From the NCBI RefSeq assembly GCF_003987185.1, contig NZ_PIPS01000001.1:1302001-1366000 (forward strand): 64,000 nt of DNA, read 5' to 3'. The DNA is from Idiomarina aquatica. Lineage in GTDB: Bacteria; Pseudomonadota; Gammaproteobacteria; Enterobacterales; Alteromonadaceae. The position numbers and the translations under genes were made by a program. Below the pieces are notes generated by a model. The model saw nothing but the letters and a program-made list of their open reading frames with translations, was not told the DNA's origin and did no database searches. Below, piece by piece: positions 7,427-17,476 of the stretch (position 1 is the stretch's first letter; each line of letters starts with the position of its first letter).

Positions 7427-9622
7427 ATGATGCGGACCGATTTCGAAGGCTGGCAAAGTGACTTTATCCAGCGTCTTGCCGATGCCGACCTACCAGCCGC
7501 TACCCCCACTGAGCCCGGCATATCAAATGCCATGCTCAGTGACTGGTACAACAGTCAGTTAACCAGTCGCTTTGCCGACCTGGAGTCGCGACGACTGCAA
7601 CGGCAAGGACAAAGCTTTTACACCATCGGTAGTGCAGGACACGAGGCCAATGCCTGCGTCGCCGCAGCGCTTCGACCAACGGATCCGGCGTTTCTGCACT
7701 ATCGCAGCGGCGCCTTTTTCTTACAGCGAGCGCGACAACAGCCGGGCTCCCACGCACTCTATGACTTGATGTTGTCGTTCTGCGCGTCCGCCGAAGATCC
7801 GATTTCCGGAGGCCGCCACAAGGTGTTAGGCAGCCTGCAACTCAACATTCCGCCACAAACGTCTACCATCGCTTCGCATTTGCCAAAAGCGATGGGAGCC
7901 GCGCACGCCATCGCCATGAGCCGCCGCGTTAAGGTTCAAGGAAACTGGCCGCAAGACTCCGTGGTACTGTGCAGTTTTGGCGACGCATCGTTTAATCACT
8001 CGACCTTACTGGGTGCACTGAATGCCACGGCCTGGGCCTCGTACCAAGGCATTCCGATGCCAATTCTATACGTTTGTGAAGACAACGGTATTGGTATCTC
8101 AACGCAATCGCCCAAAGGCTGGATATCGCAACGCCTACAGAGCATTCATCCGCTCCGTTATTTTTATGCTGACGGCCGTGATGCACAGCAAACCTATGTC
8201 ATAGCCCAGACCGCTCAGGCCTACATTCGCAAAACCGGCAAGCCGGCCATTTTGCAGTTAAAAACCACTCGTTATTTTGGCCATGCCGGTGCCGATGCTG
8301 AGGTAGCCTATCGGGACAAATACGCGATTGCACAGGACTTTGAGAACGATGTGTTATTGCATACGGCATCCCAGTTACTTGCCCGTGGCGCACTGTCTCC
8401 TGCTGCTCTGGCACAGCATGCGCAAGACACCAAAGCACGCGTCCGGCGGGTCGCTGCCGAAGCGGCAACACGTCCTCGGCTTGAAGGCGCCAGCGCGATA
8501 AAATCAGCAATTGTGCCGAAACCACGAGCACAGCAACTACCGGTGCGCTCCGCGCAAACCATCAAGCAGGCGCTAGCCTTTGACCGCCGTAATCGCGGCA
8601 CGCCACAACCCTTAGCCAAAATGCTCAACTGGGCGCTGCATGAGATCATGCAGGACTTTCCCCATGCGCTGATATTTGGTGAAGATGTGGCGAAGAAGGG
8701 CGGTGTATACCATGTGACTCATCACCTACGTGACCGCTTCGGTCCAAATCGAGTCATGAATACGGTACTGGATGAACAAAGCATACTCGGGCTGGCCATT
8801 GGTGCTGCCCAGCAGGGTTTCTTACCGATACCTGAAATCCAGTTTTTAGCGTATGTACATAATGCAGAAGACCAAATCCGTGGCGAAGCAGCCACACTGC
8901 CGTTTTTCTCTAACGGGCAATTCGATAACCCGATGGTTATCCGGATTGCTGGCCTTGCCTATCAAAAAGGTTTTGGCGGCCATTTTCATAACGACAATTC
9001 CTTTGCCGTCTTCAGAGACGTACCGGGCCTGATTGTGATGTGCCCCAGTAACGGCCGCGACGGTGCGTTGCTGTTGCGACATGCTACCGAGCTTGCACAG
9101 CGTGAACGTCGCGTTGTTATTATGCTAGAGCCGATAGCGCTTTATATGACCCGCGATCTTATTGACGAGGGTGACGGCAAATGGCTGTTTGATTATCCGC
9201 AAGCCGACGCACCGCTACCCGCCTTGGGTCAGCCCAGCGTGTCCGGGAGCGGTAACAAAGTGGCGATCATCAGCTACGGTAACGGGGTATACCTCAGTCA
9301 CCAGGCGCGCGAACACCTGCAAGCCGATGACCAGCTACGGATTATCGATTTGCGTTACCTGATTCCGCTGGATATGCCTCAGGTTATGGCAGCCGTCGGC
9401 GATTGCGAGCACATTCTAATCGTTGATGAATGTCGACAGCGCGGTTCTCTTAGCGAAGAAATCATGACCTACTTACTGGAACACGACAGCGCCAACCGCC
9501 CGGTCAGCCGGATTACTGCGGATGATAGTTTTATACCTTTGGGGCGTGCCGCATATGACGTATTACCCTCCGCAAGCGCAATCGCTGAAAAACTAAAAGC
9601 ATTAGGAGTCGTCCCGGCATGA
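7427..9622 (+). CDS. Fused alpha/beta E1 of a branched-chain-type 2-oxoacid dehydrogenase
   Basis: Thiamine-diphosphate-dependent E1 with both subunits in one 731-residue chain. The N-terminal half is the alpha part, with a ThDP motif beginning GDASFNHST and ending CEDNGIGIS (about residues 185-226). The C-terminal half from about residue 395 is the beta part (IFGEDVAKKGGVYHVT, VLDEQSILGLAIGAAQQGF, PEIQFLAYVHNAEDQI). Such fusions resemble 2-oxoisovalerate dehydrogenases, but the true substrate is not readable from sequence. E2 and E3 genes, which normally accompany E1, are absent; instead the stop overlaps the start of an acyltransferase-like gene (ATGA). ATG 7430 is an alternative start. Confidence 0.82.
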   Translation: MMRTDFEGWQSDFIQRLADADLPAATPTEPGISNAMLSDWYNSQLTSRFADLESRRLQRQGQSFYTIGSAGHEANACVAAALRPTDPAFLHYRSGAFFLQRARQQPGSHALYDLMLSFCASAEDPISGGRHKVLGSLQLNIPPQTSTIASHLPKAMGAAHAIAMSRRVKVQGNWPQDSVVLCSFGDASFNHSTLLGALNATAWASYQGIPMPILYVCEDNGIGISTQSPKGWISQRLQSIHPLRYFYADGRDAQQTYVIAQTAQAYIRKTGKPAILQLKTTRYFGHAGADAEVAYRDKYAIAQDFENDVLLHTASQLLARGALSPAALAQHAQDTKARVRRVAAEAATRPRLEGASAIKSAIVPKPRAQQLPVRSAQTIKQALAFDRRNRGTPQPLAKMLNWALHEIMQDFPHALIFGEDVAKKGGVYHVTHHLRDRFGPNRVMNTVLDEQSILGLAIGAAQQGFLPIPEIQFLAYVHNAEDQIRGEAATLPFFSNGQFDNPMVIRIAGLAYQKGFGGHFHNDNSFAVFRDVPGLIVMCPSNGRDGALLLRHATELAQRERRVVIMLEPIALYMTRDLIDEGDGKWLFDYPQADAPLPALGQPSVSGSGNKVAIISYGNGVYLSHQAREHLQADDQLRIIDLRYLIPLDMPQVMAAVGDCEHILIVDECRQRGSLSEEIMTYLLEHDSANRPVSRITADDSFIPLGRAAYDVLPSASAIAEKLKALGVVPA

Positions 9623-10629
9623 ACAACGCCAACAAGCCCACTGCCATTGTCGTCTGCCCTGGTCGAGGCGGTTATAACAAACCGGAACTGGGTAGCATCA
9701 CGCGTAAGCATCCGCTCCAGACTCAGCAACTGCAGGCTTGGGATAACGCCCGTAAAGCCGCATCTGCAGCAACCGTCAGCGAACTGGACCAGGCCGCCAG
9801 GTTCGACTTTAAACAGCATTTACACGCAGAAAACTCGGCGGCACTTATCTACGCCGCCGGCTACCTCGATTTTATGGCCTTAGAGCGTGACTACGAGGTG
9901 GTCGCGATAACCGGTAATTCAATGGGCTGGTATACCGCGTTGGCATGCGCTGGGGTGTGGGAGCCGACCCGGGCAATGACGATAGTCACCGATATGGCAC
10001 GTAATACCGCCGATGCTAAGGGTGCCCAGCTTATTTTTCCACTGGTAGATAGCAACTGGAAACCCCTGCCGGCTTATCATCAGGCCGTACAGCAAGTGCT
10101 TCAGCAACATCCGCAAGAGCTGTTTGAATCCATTCATTATGGGGGCTATATCCTGCTTTCCGGGACCGAACATGCGATACAAGCAGCCGCAGCATCGTTA
10201 CCGCGGGTGGACGAACGTTTTCCATTAATTCTGCCGGGGCATGCCGCTTTTCACTCTCCCCTCATGGGCGAAGCGGTGAACCGAGCATTGGCGCACTGGC
10301 CTGTGGACGAATTCCGCCAACCGCAGCGACCATTGATTGATGGCCGGGGCGTCATTTGGCAGCCTCCGGCCGTGGACTTGGGGCAATTGCGTGACTACAC
10401 GTTTCATCATCAGGTTGCCGAAACCTACGATTTCACTCGTGCGTTACAGGTCAGCATTAACGAATTCGCACCCGACAACATTGTGCTGCTGGGGCCCGGT
10501 AACAGCCTTGGTGGTGCTACCGGGCAAACTCTGGCGGCGATGGGCTGGCGCGGTATCAATGATAAAGACAGCTTTACCCGCGAGCAGGAACAGGGACGCG
10601 CCCCGGTCGTCAGTCTTGGCTTAGCGTAA
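9619..10629 (+). CDS. Acyltransferase-like protein related to ACP S-malonyltransferase (FabD fold)
   Basis: 336 residues with a FabD-like alpha/beta-hydrolase acyltransferase pattern. The nucleophile elbow is AITGNSMGWYTALA near residues 93-106, with Asn where malonyltransferases usually have His (GHSxG). A second active-site candidate is the His in LPGHAAFHSPLMG near residue 200, and LGPGNSLGGATGQTLAAMGW lies near the end. The start overlaps the E1 stop by 4 bases, indicating translational coupling. Function is unknown. It might move an acyl group produced by the E1 to a carrier or CoA, but that is inference. Confidence 0.7.
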   Translation: MNNANKPTAIVVCPGRGGYNKPELGSITRKHPLQTQQLQAWDNARKAASAATVSELDQAARFDFKQHLHAENSAALIYAAGYLDFMALERDYEVVAITGNSMGWYTALACAGVWEPTRAMTIVTDMARNTADAKGAQLIFPLVDSNWKPLPAYHQAVQQVLQQHPQELFESIHYGGYILLSGTEHAIQAAAASLPRVDERFPLILPGHAAFHSPLMGEAVNRALAHWPVDEFRQPQRPLIDGRGVIWQPPAVDLGQLRDYTFHHQVAETYDFTRALQVSINEFAPDNIVLLGPGNSLGGATGQTLAAMGWRGINDKDSFTREQEQGRAPVVSLGLA

Positions 10630-10667
10630 CCTTTCAGTGCCCTATCGGAGGCGGGTTTACGGCGCGG

Positions 10668-13079
10668 CTAGCAAATGCCGCGCTGGTTTAAATGTTCTTT
10701 ATAGGCCATATCACTGCCCATAATGTGACGCGTTAACCAAGCTTTCACAAACTCAAGTAGCTCATCAATCACATCTTCATTGTTATCAACCCGCTGTTTG
10801 AATCGCATCACGTCATTCACTAAATCTTGATGCTTTTGTTTATGCGCATCAAGATCCGGATAGTTGTGACGCTCCATCAACAGTTCCTCATAGTTGAAGT
10901 GCGTTGCCGTATAATTGATCAGTGAGTTAACCAGTCGCTGCACAGCATGGCGATCGCCACCACGCTGCTTTAATCGGAACAATTCATTGGCAATGTATAT
11001 CAACCGCTGATGCTGACGATTAACTTCGGCGATGCCGACGTCAAGTTTATCACTCCACTCGATTAATTTATCCTGCGCATTAATGCGTTCTGCGATGACA
11101 GCGTCTTCGATGTAATAACGATCGCCCAGCGATTTAATTTCACCGCCAAGGGTGGTCAGTTGAGCGGAACTCTCCAAGGCCTCTTGCGATCGTTCATCCA
11201 CCACCCTGGCACTGGCGGACAGTGACTTTATGGTGTCTTCAATATTCAGGGTTACCGCCGATTGCTCCTCGGCAGCTGAAGCGATTTGGGTATTAAAATC
11301 GTTAATTATGCCGACATTATGAACGATCTCGCGGAGTGATTGGTCAGCGCTTTCTGCGTGTTCAACGTTATCCGCGGCCAATGCTTTATTGGATTCCATA
11401 CTGCTGACGGCATTTTGGGTATTGTGCTCGAGCTTCGTGATGACGCGTTGTATTTCACCGGTTGATGCCTGTACCCGCTGCGCCAGCTGCCGCACTTCAT
11501 CGGCCACAACGGCAAAACCGCGTCCGGATTCACCGGCACGGGCAGCCTCAATGGCCGCGTTCAAGGCGAGCAAATTAGTTTGATCGGCAATGTCATTAAT
11601 GGTTAATAACAACTTACTGATCGCCTGGCTGTCCTCCGACAATGAGCGAATCACCTGTTGCGACTCACTGACATCCTGTTCCAGTTGTTTTATCGCGGTA
11701 ACCATAAGGTCAACTTTTTGTTGTCCCTGCTGCGCAGACCTTAAAGTATTGTCAGCTTCCGTCGCCGCTTTTTGCGTCGACTCAGAGACCTCACTGATGG
11801 CGGCCGTCATCTGCTCTACTGCAGCCGCTGCACTCTGCATTTGCGCTGCCTGCTCGGTCGCTCGCTCGGCGAGTTCGCGGATGGCGGTATAATTTTGCTC
11901 TCCCAAATCATCCATACCACGACTGGATGCTCTGATTGCATCAACGGAGTAACTGGTTTCGATGGCGATCGAATTGAGGTAATCACTGATACGTCCCAAT
12001 TCGTCGTTACTGTAACGCTCACCTAAGCGGTTCAAGTCACCGTTAGCCAGCGATTTAGCCATGCTGATATTACCAGCCACAGAGCGGTAAATGCCAAAGT
12101 ACATGCTGGTAAACAATAACAATTGCACCAGCACCATTACGATCAATAGTATCAGGTTCCAGCGCACCACCCAGGCCAGATCCGACAGCCGTTGTTGTTG
12201 AATCTGCTGATACAGGGGAATGGCTTCATCATATAGCGTGTAAAGACGATTAATGGAACCGGTTGCCTGTTCAAAATAGACGTCGCCCGAGAGGTTTCGC
12301 GACTGCAGTAAGCCAGCGGCGCGCTGCTCAAATTCCGTGAGTGCGGCCAGCGCTGACTGCCCTTCCAGTTGTTGCTTGCCGACGCGATATTGATTCAAAA
12401 TCTGCAAACTGTTCGCGAGCGTTTTAGTGCGACTCGACAGTGCTGCCTGTAACGTCATTAACCGTTGTTCGGTCAGTGCATCTTGCCGGCCGTTCAACCA
12501 AGCAGCCCCCAAGCCGCGCAGCTGCGCGGTCAGTTCAATCACCTGAGGTAGCTCATCGGTACTTAACATCGCCACATACAAGGCATCCAATTGATCTTCC
12601 AACAACTGGTTTGAATGGCGGGCAAGGTAGCCCAATTGCGTTTGAATCAATCCAATGAGACCGCTGAAACGGTCAAATTCAGGACGGTTACGGGCTTCTC
12701 GCCAGGCTTGCTCGAGGGTTTGTAGCTGATCTGCCGGCAGTGGCTGACCACTTTGCTGATTAGCCACAGAAAGCCGTTGTAGTTGTTGCTCAATTTGCTG
12801 CTGCAACGGTTGCAGCCGTGAATCCGCCGCTCCAGAACCCGATAAGCCCCGATATTCGGCGACGTTCTCCATTAACTGCCGCAGCGGCTGCCACAGCTGT
12901 GCAGCCTCCAACTTAAGCTGCACCTGACGTTGCTGTTGCCACGCGTCTTTCACCATCAGGCTACTGAGCCCAATCAGCGGCAAAAATAGCGTTACGCCAA
13001 TTAAAATAAATTTCCGACGAAAGCTCAGGCGATTAAAAACACGCTGCAACGGACGGGTTAGCGAGTCTAAAATTGCCAT
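10668..13079 (-). CDS. Methyl-accepting chemotaxis protein with a C-terminal bacteriohemerythrin domain
   Basis: 803-residue chemoreceptor. A first membrane segment (about residues 24-44) is followed by a long helical periplasmic region rich in Gln and Leu (about 45-300), a second membrane segment ([17 protein letters not shown]) and a HAMP domain. The cytoplasmic hairpin contains [20 protein letters not shown] and [14 protein letters not shown]. The last ~130 residues are a hemerythrin domain with the di-iron ligands visible in order: [30 protein letters not shown] and [17 protein letters not shown]. This is the layout of DcrH, an oxygen-binding receptor of Desulfovibrio, but with hemerythrin in a gammaproteobacterial receptor. 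It starts 12 bases after deoD. Confidence 0.93.
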   Translation of the reverse strand: MAILDSLTRPLQRVFNRLSFRRKFILIGVTLFLPLIGLSSLMVKDAWQQQRQVQLKLEAAQLWQPLRQLMENVAEYRGLSGSGAADSRLQPLQQQIEQQLQRLSVANQQSGQPLPADQLQTLEQAWREARNRPEFDRFSGLIGLIQTQLGYLARHSNQLLEDQLDALYVAMLSTDELPQVIELTAQLRGLGAAWLNGRQDALTEQRLMTLQAALSSRTKTLANSLQILNQYRVGKQQLEGQSALAALTEFEQRAAGLLQSRNLSGDVYFEQATGSINRLYTLYDEAIPLYQQIQQQRLSDLAWVVRWNLILLIVMVLVQLLLFTSMYFGIYRSVAGNISMAKSLANGDLNRLGERYSNDELGRISDYLNSIAIETSYSVDAIRASSRGMDDLGEQNYTAIRELAERATEQAAQMQSAAAAVEQMTAAISEVSESTQKAATEADNTLRSAQQGQQKVDLMVTAIKQLEQDVSESQQVIRSLSEDSQAISKLLLTINDIADQTNLLALNAAIEAARAGESGRGFAVVADEVRQLAQRVQASTGEIQRVITKLEHNTQNAVSSMESNKALAADNVEHAESADQSLREIVHNVGIINDFNTQIASAAEEQSAVTLNIEDTIKSLSASARVVDERSQEALESSAQLTTLGGEIKSLGDRYYIEDAVIAERINAQDKLIEWSDKLDVGIAEVNRQHQRLIYIANELFRLKQRGGDRHAVQRLVNSLINYTATHFNYEELLMERHNYPDLDAHKQKHQDLVNDVMRFKQRVDNNEDVIDELLEFVKAWLTRHIMGSDMAYKEHLNQRGIC

Positions 13080-13091
13080 ATACTCTTCCTT

Positions 13092-13805
13092 TTATGCGTC
13101 GTTAACCGCAACATCCAGGGCGATGCGGATCATGGTATCGAAAGAACGCTCGCGTTCTTCACTAGATAGTTGTTGGTGGGTAATAAGATGGTCAGAGACC
13201 GTCAGAATCGCGAGTGCCTGTGCCCGATGACGGGCGGCGACGCTGTATAGACCGGCCGCCTCCATTTCTACCGCCAATATGTGTAAGCGGTTGAGCATCG
13301 CCGTTAACTTACGGTTCGGATGATAGAAGCTATCGGTAGAAAAGACATTACCAACACGAGCATCGACGCCTCGTTTACGAGCACTGGCGGCGGCAGCGGT
13401 CAGTAGCTCAAAGTCGGCAATGGCGGCATAATCATAACCACCAAATTGCAAGCGGTTAGCATTAGAATCCGTCGACGCGCCGGCCGCTAACACCAAGTCA
13501 TTTAACCCAAGCTCTGGATCGGTTGAGCCGCAGGATCCCACACGAATTAAACGGCGCACGCCAAATTCCTTGATCAACTCTTCGCTGTATAGCATACAGC
13601 TCGGCATCCCCATACCGGTACCCATCACCGACACCCGCGAGCCCTGATGGCTGCCGGTGTAAGCCAACATATTGCGCGTACTGTTAATCAGCTCAACATC
13701 CGTTAGGTAAGTCTCGGCAATAAATTTTGCTCGTAACGGATCGCCCGGCAATAAACAGGTGGACGCAAATTGTTCAGGTTTTGCTTGAATATGTGGTGTT
13801 GTCAT
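13092..13805 (-). CDS. deoD: Purine-nucleoside phosphorylase, DeoD type
   Basis: Cytosolic phosphorolysis of purine (deoxy)nucleosides to base and (deoxy)ribose-1-phosphate. 237 residues, matching the hexameric DeoD family. Seen: LLPGDPLRAKFIAE (phosphate loop), GTGMGMPSCMLYSEELI, RVGSCGSTDPEL, AVEMEAAGLYSVAARH (ribose/base contacts) and TVSDHLITHQQ with the catalytic Asp in SDH. No deoA/B/C genes are adjacent; the chemoreceptor downstream is close enough to share a transcript. Confidence 0.96.
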   Translation of the reverse strand: MTTPHIQAKPEQFASTCLLPGDPLRAKFIAETYLTDVELINSTRNMLAYTGSHQGSRVSVMGTGMGMPSCMLYSEELIKEFGVRRLIRVGSCGSTDPELGLNDLVLAAGASTDSNANRLQFGGYDYAAIADFELLTAAAASARKRGVDARVGNVFSTDSFYHPNRKLTAMLNRLHILAVEMEAAGLYSVAARHRAQALAILTVSDHLITHQQLSSEERERSFDTMIRIALDVAVNDA

Positions 13806-13895
13806 ATAATATGTTTTTACCTTAATTGTATTTTGTGAGCCTACAGCCCTTGGCTACATAGCAAAGAACAGTAACTGAAATAGCAGTATTAGCGC

Positions 13896-13909
13896 TTGAT
13901 GCAGATCAA
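13896..13909. promoter_or_regulatory. Perfect FNR box between deoD and a DUF2892 gene
   Basis: TTGATGCAGATCAA matches TTGAT-N4-ATCAA at all ten half-site positions. It is centred about 58 bases before the ATG at 13961 and about 97 bases before the deoD start, so the DUF2892 gene is the likelier target. A TATAGC at 13937-13942 could be a -10, although it would put the box near -46; the exact promoter is not resolved. Confidence 0.7.
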
Positions 13910-13960
13910 TCCAGTGCACAAGAACCAGTCAACAGGTATAGCGAACGGAGTGAGTAGAAT

Positions 13961-14179
13961 ATGAGTGTCGAAAAAGCGGTGATGGCATTTGCGGGGTTTA
14001 TGGTGCTGCTGTCGGTAGCACTCACCTATTGGGTACACCCATACTTTGTATGGTTAACGGTGTTCGTCGGTGCCAACTTGTTTCAACAGTCGTTCACCGG
14101 GTTTTGTCCTGCCAGCATGGTCATGAAAAAGCTGTTTGGGCTTAAGACTGAGCGCGAGCTGGCAGAACATGATCGTTAA
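13961..14179 (+). CDS. Small DUF2892 (YgaP-type) inner-membrane protein
   Basis: 72 residues with two hydrophobic helices (about 9-25 and 28-44) followed by the family motif FTGFCPASMVMKKLFGLK. In YgaP this module is the membrane part fused to a rhodanese. Here it stands alone, with one cysteine in the FCP motif. A CGGAG Shine-Dalgarno is at 13945-13950. The upstream perfect FNR box suggests low-oxygen induction. Its 3' end overlaps the convergent PepSY gene by 4 bases. Confidence 0.85.
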   Translation: MSVEKAVMAFAGFMVLLSVALTYWVHPYFVWLTVFVGANLFQQSFTGFCPASMVMKKLFGLKTERELAEHDR

Positions 14180-15285
14180 CGTCGTTTGCGGGCGCGTTTT
14201 GCGCGACGTTGCCACCATAGGTAAGTACCGGTGATCGCGAGTAATAGCGGTATCAACCCGACCAGACTCCAGATCACCTTGCTGACCCAACCGCCAAAGG
14301 TTCCGAAATGCAAGCGACGGAAACTGTCGAGCACTTTCGGCAAAGCGCCTTGTTCATTCAGATTATAGGTGCTCTGATAAGCGCCGCTATGCGGGTCAAA
14401 GTTCACCACACTGCCGTAGTTGCTCAACAACGGATTATTGGTCGGTGCACGCCCAAATACCGTAAAGGGTAGCTCTGGCTCGTATGGAAACAGCAAATAA
14501 GTCGGCTTGAACGCATCGATTTTTTCCCGGCTCTGGGCAACCAGCTGGTCAATGTTCAGATCATCCGCATACAGACGTTCCTGCATGATGTGATGTTCTT
14601 GGCCGGTACTGTGTTCGATGAATTCCTCGTAATAAATGATGGCACTGTAATAGCCACCGGTAATTCCCAATACCAACAATACCGGGGATGCCAATGTGCC
14701 AGCCATTTTGTGCAGATCACTGAATACCACCAACAGCCGTTGGTTCCAGCGTAAGGTAAACACCCTTGCCCAGAACCGGCGATAAATGATCAGTCCTGAG
14801 GTACCCATAAACACCAGAAACAGCGCCAGCACGAAGCTGATAATCAACCCCAGGTGCTCATCCAGACCATCGATGTCATTCAGCAACAAGGTGTAATGAA
14901 GCTCCACCAACCAGTCGGTAAGATAATGTCCTGAACTCGTTGGCTCACTCTGCAATTCACCGGTGTAGGGGTTCAGATGCGCTTTACGCCACTCATCGGT
15001 GCCCTTTTGGATCACGAATACGCGATCCGCTTCGGGATGACCCGCCGGAAAAATCTCCCAGCTACCGATTTCGTAGTCCGGCAATTGCTGATTCACTCTC
15101 GCGGTCAGCTCGTTTAATGACAGTCGCTCACGGCCATCGGCCTCGACCAGAGCAACATCGGGAATCAACCAGCTGTCAATCTCGGTCTTAAACACCAGGA
15201 TACTGCCGGTCAGGCTTACAACGAGAAACGGGATCATAAAAATGATCCCGGCCCAGCCATGAATTTTATGCAGTTGCTTTTTCAT
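14176..15285 (-). CDS. PepSY-associated transmembrane protein, partner of the siderophore receptor
   Basis: 369-residue inner-membrane protein of the PepSY-TM family, which often sits beside TonB siderophore receptors and is thought to take part in ferrisiderophore reduction. Membrane helices: about 11-31 (IIFMIPFLVVSLTGSILVF), a pair around 145-170, one around 200-225 (SPVLLVLGITGGYYSAI) and a last one near 340-358. PepSY-like stretches lie between them (WEIFPAGHPEADRVFVIQ, AHLNPYTGEL). It starts 3 bases after the receptor stop, in the same Fur-controlled transcript. Confidence 0.87.
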   Translation of the reverse strand: MKKQLHKIHGWAGIIFMIPFLVVSLTGSILVFKTEIDSWLIPDVALVEADGRERLSLNELTARVNQQLPDYEIGSWEIFPAGHPEADRVFVIQKGTDEWRKAHLNPYTGELQSEPTSSGHYLTDWLVELHYTLLLNDIDGLDEHLGLIISFVLALFLVFMGTSGLIIYRRFWARVFTLRWNQRLLVVFSDLHKMAGTLASPVLLVLGITGGYYSAIIYYEEFIEHSTGQEHHIMQERLYADDLNIDQLVAQSREKIDAFKPTYLLFPYEPELPFTVFGRAPTNNPLLSNYGSVVNFDPHSGAYQSTYNLNEQGALPKVLDSFRRLHFGTFGGWVSKVIWSLVGLIPLLLAITGTYLWWQRRAKRARKRR

Positions 15286-15288
15286 GGT

Positions 15289-17442
15289 TTAAAAGGAGTA
15301 ACTCAACGTTGCCGAATAGTTCGCCGGCGCCCCATAGAAGCCCTGTGCCCAGTAAAGACTGTTCAGGTATTTTTCATCCGTCACGTTGTAGCCATTCACT
15401 CGTACCGACAACGCATCGTTGATTTGCCAGCTTGCCATCAGACCCAGCAAACCATAAGACGGTTGCTTAGTCACAATAACATCGCCGGCATTGTCATACA
15501 TCGGCCCGACCACGCCCTGCTCACGTGAAATATCGTCCTGCCATTGATAAGTTAAGCCCAGTTTTACCGCCGGCATCTGCGGCAACTGATACGTTAACGC
15601 CGTACGGAACAGTTTCTCTGCGGTATAATCTTCAACCAGTTGGTCGCCGTCAATGTCGAATACCGTGGCAGATACCATACCCTGAAGACCTTCAGCCAAC
15701 TGTCCGGACAGTTCCAGTTCCAGACCTTGACTGTTAATGCCGTCAGCGGCGCGGTAAACCGGCTCTGGTACACCCGTCTCCGGGTTAATGGCTTCACCGT
15801 CGCTCACCGCCAGGTTTTCCTGGTCGATGTGGAAGTAGGCCAGGTTCAGCAGAGCTTTGTTATCAAACAAGTCGGTTTTTAAGCCGATTTCTGAGTTCTT
15901 GCCGGTCAGCGGATCAATGCGACGGAAGTCGCGGTCGCGTTCGGTTTGAGCCAAGAACGTTTCGGTATAAGATGCATAAGCGGTCAGCGCATCGTTTACC
16001 GCATACGTTAAACCGAGATACGGAATAAACTGTGCGTCATCACGTGACTGATCGACGCCATAACCGACACCATCGGTGGTAAAGTCGTTGTAACGACCGC
16101 CAATCAACAATTTAGCCTGGTTAGACAGCGACAAACGTGCCTGCGCATACACCGCCTTTTGGGTGTTGTCGATGACACTGCCGGCCGCGCCATCGGTGAA
16201 TTCAGGCAGCGGTGTATTGCCATCCCAGTCTTTTAGCGACGGCATTACCGGGAAGCCGAGACCAGTATGAAAGTCATACAGCGAATGGTCGACATAGTCG
16301 AGCCGTGCATAGTTAGCACCGACCACCAGCTCATGCAGTTGCCCCCATGCGGTAAATGAGCCGCTGGCGTATACGTCCAACGTATCTTGTTCGTCATCCA
16401 GATCGTATTCACTGCCGTAACCAAGCAAACCCAAACCGGTTTCGGGATCAAGACCTGCCTGAGCATCCATTAGGTACGTATAAAACAACAGGCTGTCTTC
16501 GTCGGTACGGACTCGATTGTATGCCGCGCGAAGTGTCCAATTGTCTGATAACGCGGTTTCCACGTCGATGAAACTGCGGCTCTCATCAACGCCCCACTCT
16601 GACCAGTCGGCCGCCACGTTTGTTGATTCATCAAAATTGGTGGGGGTGCCGTCGCCATAATAGAGGGTCAATGCACCCCACATATTACCATCGGTATGGC
16701 TGCGGTGCTCACTGTGACCCACCGTCAGTAGCGTGCTGTCCGATACGGCAAAATCAGCCACACCATAGAACACTTTGGTGTCGTTTTCGTAGCGGTCAAT
16801 ATACGACTCACTGTTATCAGCCGCAGCCACTACACGGGCGCGCACCCGATCACTCAGCTTGCCCGAAGCATCAAGCTGCAGTCGTTTACCGTTCCATGAC
16901 GCTAACGATGCGTCCACCTCCAGGTGCGTTTCCGACGTTGGACGCTTACGCACCATATTAACGGTGGCCGAAGGACTGCCGACGCCCGTCATAATACCAT
17001 TGGCACCATGAATCACTTCAACGCGCTCGTACAGCGCCGTGTCGATACGTCCGTGGGTGTTATTATTGATCAGCGGTAATCCAAGACCGTCAATCTGGAA
17101 GTTATTCAGCTCAAAACCGCGCGACGTGTAATACACTCGGTCGGTTTCCACATTTTCAACGTTTACCGCAGCAGAACTTTCCAACACCGAGTTAATGTCA
17201 TCCAGGCCGAAGTCCTCAATTTGCTCACGGGTGATGACGGTCACCGCCTGCGGCGTTTCTTTTAACGACAGACCGAGCTTAGTTGCACCGTCAGCTTCTG
17301 AGCTACGGTAGCCTTCCTGTTTCTGGCCAGTAACTTTCAGACGTTCAATGACTTTATCGGTTTGTTGTGGTTGTTCTGCCAGTGCTGACAATGGCAAACC
17401 TGCACAGACAAGTGCTACAGCGATGGATGAAAGCTTATTCAC
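15289..17442 (-). CDS. TonB-dependent siderophore receptor
   Basis: Outer-membrane ferrisiderophore transporter of about 717 residues. I chose the GTG at 17442, which has CGAGG about 6 bases upstream and gives a clean signal peptide (NKLSSIAVALVCAGLPLSALA, mature EQPQQ). Frames extending to 17505 would run across the Fur box. The plug follows (SLKETPQAVTVITREQIEDF, YYTSRGFELNNFQIDGLGL, VEVIHGANGIMTGVGSPSA), then a 22-strand-type barrel ending in an aromatic residue (SATLSYSF). It resembles the FpvA/FoxA type; the ligand is not readable. Confidence 0.93.
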   Translation of the reverse strand: MNKLSSIAVALVCAGLPLSALAEQPQQTDKVIERLKVTGQKQEGYRSSEADGATKLGLSLKETPQAVTVITREQIEDFGLDDINSVLESSAAVNVENVETDRVYYTSRGFELNNFQIDGLGLPLINNNTHGRIDTALYERVEVIHGANGIMTGVGSPSATVNMVRKRPTSETHLEVDASLASWNGKRLQLDASGKLSDRVRARVVAAADNSESYIDRYENDTKVFYGVADFAVSDSTLLTVGHSEHRSHTDGNMWGALTLYYGDGTPTNFDESTNVAADWSEWGVDESRSFIDVETALSDNWTLRAAYNRVRTDEDSLLFYTYLMDAQAGLDPETGLGLLGYGSEYDLDDEQDTLDVYASGSFTAWGQLHELVVGANYARLDYVDHSLYDFHTGLGFPVMPSLKDWDGNTPLPEFTDGAAGSVIDNTQKAVYAQARLSLSNQAKLLIGGRYNDFTTDGVGYGVDQSRDDAQFIPYLGLTYAVNDALTAYASYTETFLAQTERDRDFRRIDPLTGKNSEIGLKTDLFDNKALLNLAYFHIDQENLAVSDGEAINPETGVPEPVYRAADGINSQGLELELSGQLAEGLQGMVSATVFDIDGDQLVEDYTAEKLFRTALTYQLPQMPAVKLGLTYQWQDDISREQGVVGPMYDNAGDVIVTKQPSYGLLGLMASWQINDALSVRVNGYNVTDEKYLNSLYWAQGFYGAPANYSATLSYSF

Positions 17443-17476
17443 GGGCAACCTCGTTTTGTTCAATTTGATGGCGCGG

